Assembly: GCA_001701135.1 (NCBI GenBank) | Contig: DAAN01000006.1 | Coordinates: 1 to 7,082, forward strand | Direction: 5' to 3' | From: Bacteroidales bacterium H3 | GTDB taxonomy: Bacteria; Bacteroidota; Bacteroidia; Bacteroidales; Muribaculaceae | DNA length: 7,082 nt | Part shown: one piece after another, positions 6,064 through 7,082 of the stretch | Layout: the number at the start of each line of letters is the position of its first letter | Position numbering within the stretch: position 1 is the first letter of the stretch | Position numbers and translations under genes: made by a program | The notes under the pieces: model-generated | Told to the model about the DNA's origin: nothing | The model's database searches: none | Seen by the model: the letters and a program-made list of their open reading frames with translations, nothing else

Positions 6064-6143
6064 AAAGCATAAAAAGCTGATTTTGCACTTGCCGGTTGAA
6101 AGCAGGGTGGAGAGTAGGTTGAGAGTATGGAAAGCATAAAAAG
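6064..6143. repeat. 13-base direct repeat AAAGCATAAAAAG, two copies
   Basis: AAAGCATAAAAAG occurs identically at 6064-6076 and 6131-6143, 67 bases apart start to start. It lies upstream of both the protease and the tRNA promoters. It could be a protein-binding site, a scar of a small duplication, or chance in AT-rich DNA. Confidence 0.5.
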
Positions 6144-6175
6144 GACCGTTACAGAAAAGAAACACCCACAAAAAT

Positions 6176-6206
6176 TTTGTCATATCAAAAAAACTTTCTA
6201 CCTTTG
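6176..6206 (+). promoter_or_regulatory. tRNA-Leu promoter, Bacteroidetes sigma-70 type
   Basis: TTTG at 6176-6179 and TACCTTTG at 6199-6206 match both Bacteroidetes consensus boxes exactly, with a 19-base spacer. The -7 box ends 16 bases before the mature tRNA 5' end, so transcription should start only a few bases upstream of the tRNA. This is the best promoter in the window. Confidence 0.85.
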
Positions 6207-6222
6207 CACTACCAAATCCGAT

Positions 6223-6303
6223 GCCCAGGTGGCGGAATGGTAGACGCGCGCGTTTCAGGTGCGCGTGCCGAGAGGCGTGCAGGTTCGAGTCCTGTTCTGG
6301 GCA
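6223..6303 (+). tRNA. tRNA-Leu, anticodon CAG
   Basis: An 81-base cloverleaf. The acceptor stem GCCCAGG pairs with TCTGGGC (one G-T), discriminator A at 6303. The D stem is GCG/CGC around GAATGGTAGA. The anticodon arm CGCGT-TTCAGGT-GCGCG puts CAG at 6256-6258, reading CUG codons. The variable arm has a small stem, GCC-GAGA-GGC, as expected for a class II (Leu-type) tRNA, and the T arm is GCAGG-TTCGAGT-CCTGT. CCA is not encoded and must be added after transcription. All arms are intact, so the gene looks functional despite the insertion sequence ending 8 bases downstream. Confidence 0.96.
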
Positions 6304-6315
6304 CAGCAAAAGGGG

Positions 6316-6340
6316 CTGTCTAACAACCAAAGTTAGGCAG
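6316..6340. terminator. IS-end hairpin, likely terminator for both the transposase and tRNA-Leu
   Basis: CTGTCTAAC (6316-6324) pairs with GTTAGGCAG (6332-6340) across a 7-base loop, with one G-T wobble. On the minus strand the stem is followed by CCCCTTTTGC, a usable U-run for the transposase. On the plus strand it is followed by TCTCTATTTCTAT, which may end tRNA transcripts 12 bases after the mature 3' end. Confidence 0.6.
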
Positions 6341-6370
6341 TCTCTATTTCTATAGACAAAATCTGAAGAT

Positions 6371-7082
6371 TTAGGCAGCATTGGCCACTACCGATATAAG
6401 CTTTGTGTAACAGTTTAAATGAGGGTTCGTATTAAGCTGTTTCGCAGTTGCTGAAGACCAAAATTTGACAAAAAAAGAGGATTTTGCCCATGCCCGGGCA
6501 AGTTTCCTCAGATTATGGGCAAGCGCTTTCAGACCGAATTCGATTTTCGCTCCGGTAAGCCCCTTTAGCCTGAGTCGTCTGAAGCTGCCGCATTCCTTTA
6601 TCTGGCCGAACACTGCTTCCGGTTCAATCGGGCGGTTGCTCCTGTGCTTCAGTCCATGCTCGCTTGTAAGAAGTTCTCTTGCCCTGGCTTTATAGTCGTC
6701 AAGCGTGTGGTTCACTTCTATCTGTCGGTCGCGTTTGGATTTATGACATTGACCCCTTAACGGGCAACCTTCACACCTGCTGGCTCTATAAACGCTGACC
6801 GTCTGCTGGTAACCACTTGCGGTATAGTGTCTTTCCTGACGGACAAATTTCATTTTCTGTCCCATCGGGCAGACATAGAAGTCATCATGGGGATTGTAGA
6901 AAAGGTTTGACACTCTGAAAGGATTGTTTCGGTAGCCACGCCGTTGCTCGACATGGAACATATTGTATTTGACATACGGAGTCATGCCGTTGCTGAACAT
7001 GTACTCGTAGTTCTCCTCCGAGCCGTAACCGCTGTCGGCAACGATTTCCTCGCTTTGCATACCGTATCGGTTTTTGAACGAT
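6371..7082 (-). CDS. IS1182-family transposase, C-terminal part (5' end outside window)
   Basis: The frame is open to the right edge and ends at the TAA complementary to 6371-6373; 236 residues are visible of a protein usually about 500 long. An ATG at 7060 is internal. IADSGYGSEENY-like sequence (here VADSGYGSEENYEYM) carries the second catalytic Asp of the DDE fold. A Cys-rich insertion follows, with CPMGQ and then CEGCPLRGQCHKSK, typical of the DDE_Tnp_1_6 domain. RSNRPIEPEAVFGQIK provides the likely catalytic Glu, and a basic tail with GLKALAHNLRKLAR closes the domain. The first Asp and the N-terminal DNA-binding domain lie outside the window. No internal stop or frameshift is seen, so the copy may be active. 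Confidence 0.9.
   Translation of the reverse strand, partial: SFKNRYGMQSEEIVADSGYGSEENYEYMFSNGMTPYVKYNMFHVEQRRGYRNNPFRVSNLFYNPHDDFYVCPMGQKMKFVRQERHYTASGYQQTVSVYRASRCEGCPLRGQCHKSKRDRQIEVNHTLDDYKARARELLTSEHGLKHRSNRPIEPEAVFGQIKECGSFRRLRLKGLTGAKIEFGLKALAHNLRKLARAWAKSSFFVKFWSSATAKQLNTNPHLNCYTKLISVVANAA

Larger units (their letters stand above)
5859..6222. other. Intergenic region between the protease gene and tRNA-Leu
   Basis: This 364-base stretch lies between divergently read features. It holds the protease promoter box and leader at the left and the tRNA promoter at the right. Between them is a 13-base direct repeat and a purine-rich segment with two close GAGAGTA(T/G)G units near 6109-6130. 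No credible gene is seen; a 120-codon minus-strand frame here crosses the tRNA and is an artefact. Confidence 0.7.
6312..7082 (-). mobile_element. IS1182-family insertion sequence, transposase 3' side (other end outside window)
   Basis: The element seems to begin at GGGGCTGTCTAAC (6312), eight bases after the tRNA discriminator base. A GGGGCTGT-type end is familiar from IS1182/IS5-like elements. The transposase stop lies 59 bases inside. The opposite end, its inverted repeat and the target duplication are beyond the right edge, so the boundary is a prediction. Confidence 0.7.

Noticed and set aside
6019..6381. A 120-codon minus-strand frame containing PEQDSNLHASRH
   Set aside because: It is the antisense translation of tRNA-Leu and flanks, a well-known spurious annotation type; the tRNA cloverleaf is perfect on the plus strand.
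6746..6762. A ttgacccctta motif resembling the IS21 terminal repeat inside the IS1182 transposase
   Set aside because: It is explained by coding for the Cys-rich LRGQCH stretch; a single copy with no array around it, so most likely chance.

Overview
The window looks like chromosomal DNA of a gut-type Bacteroidota (Bacteroidales), possibly a Muribaculaceae-like genome. The evidence is the TTTG-N19-TACCTTTG promoter in front of the tRNA gene, Bacteroidetes-style lipoprotein signal peptides, the C-terminal end of a Bacteroidales outer-membrane beta-barrel protein, and a secreted C10 (streptopain-type) protease with a C-terminal sorting-type domain. No ribosomal or taxonomic marker settles the genus.

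Layout, left to right. (1) Bases 1 to about 1150 are the right part of an IS21-family element: the 3' end of istA, a complete istB overlapping it by 17 bases, and a right end with repeated ggggtca motifs. (2) Directly after it lies the last ~180 codons of an outer-membrane beta-barrel gene in the same orientation, apparently cut by the IS, followed one base later by a small coiled-coil lipoprotein gene. This pair is visibly AT-richer than the IS. (3) About 2130-2690 is a scar region: a small basic minus-strand ORF with its own terminator, and the left end plus first 40 codons of a decayed IS4-like transposase gene. (4) A plus-strand lipoprotein gene of unknown function (2861-3448) and a large minus-strand C10 peptidase gene (3531-5858) converge on a shared strong hairpin. 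(5) A ~360-base intergenic stretch carries the protease promoter, a 13-base direct repeat and the tRNA promoter. (6) tRNA-Leu(CAG) is followed 8 bases later by the end of an IS1182-family element whose transposase runs off the right edge.

Working together: the resident functions are mostly envelope or secreted ones (beta-barrel, two lipoproteins, secreted protease), and remnants or copies of three IS families are wedged between them. The beta-barrel and coiled-coil lipoprotein genes probably formed one translationally coupled unit before the IS21 insertion. I see no CRISPR array, prophage or multi-gene defence system. The points most worth following are the coupled barrel/coiled-coil lipoprotein pair, the multidomain C10 protease, and the IS1182 end that seems to have become the tRNA terminator.
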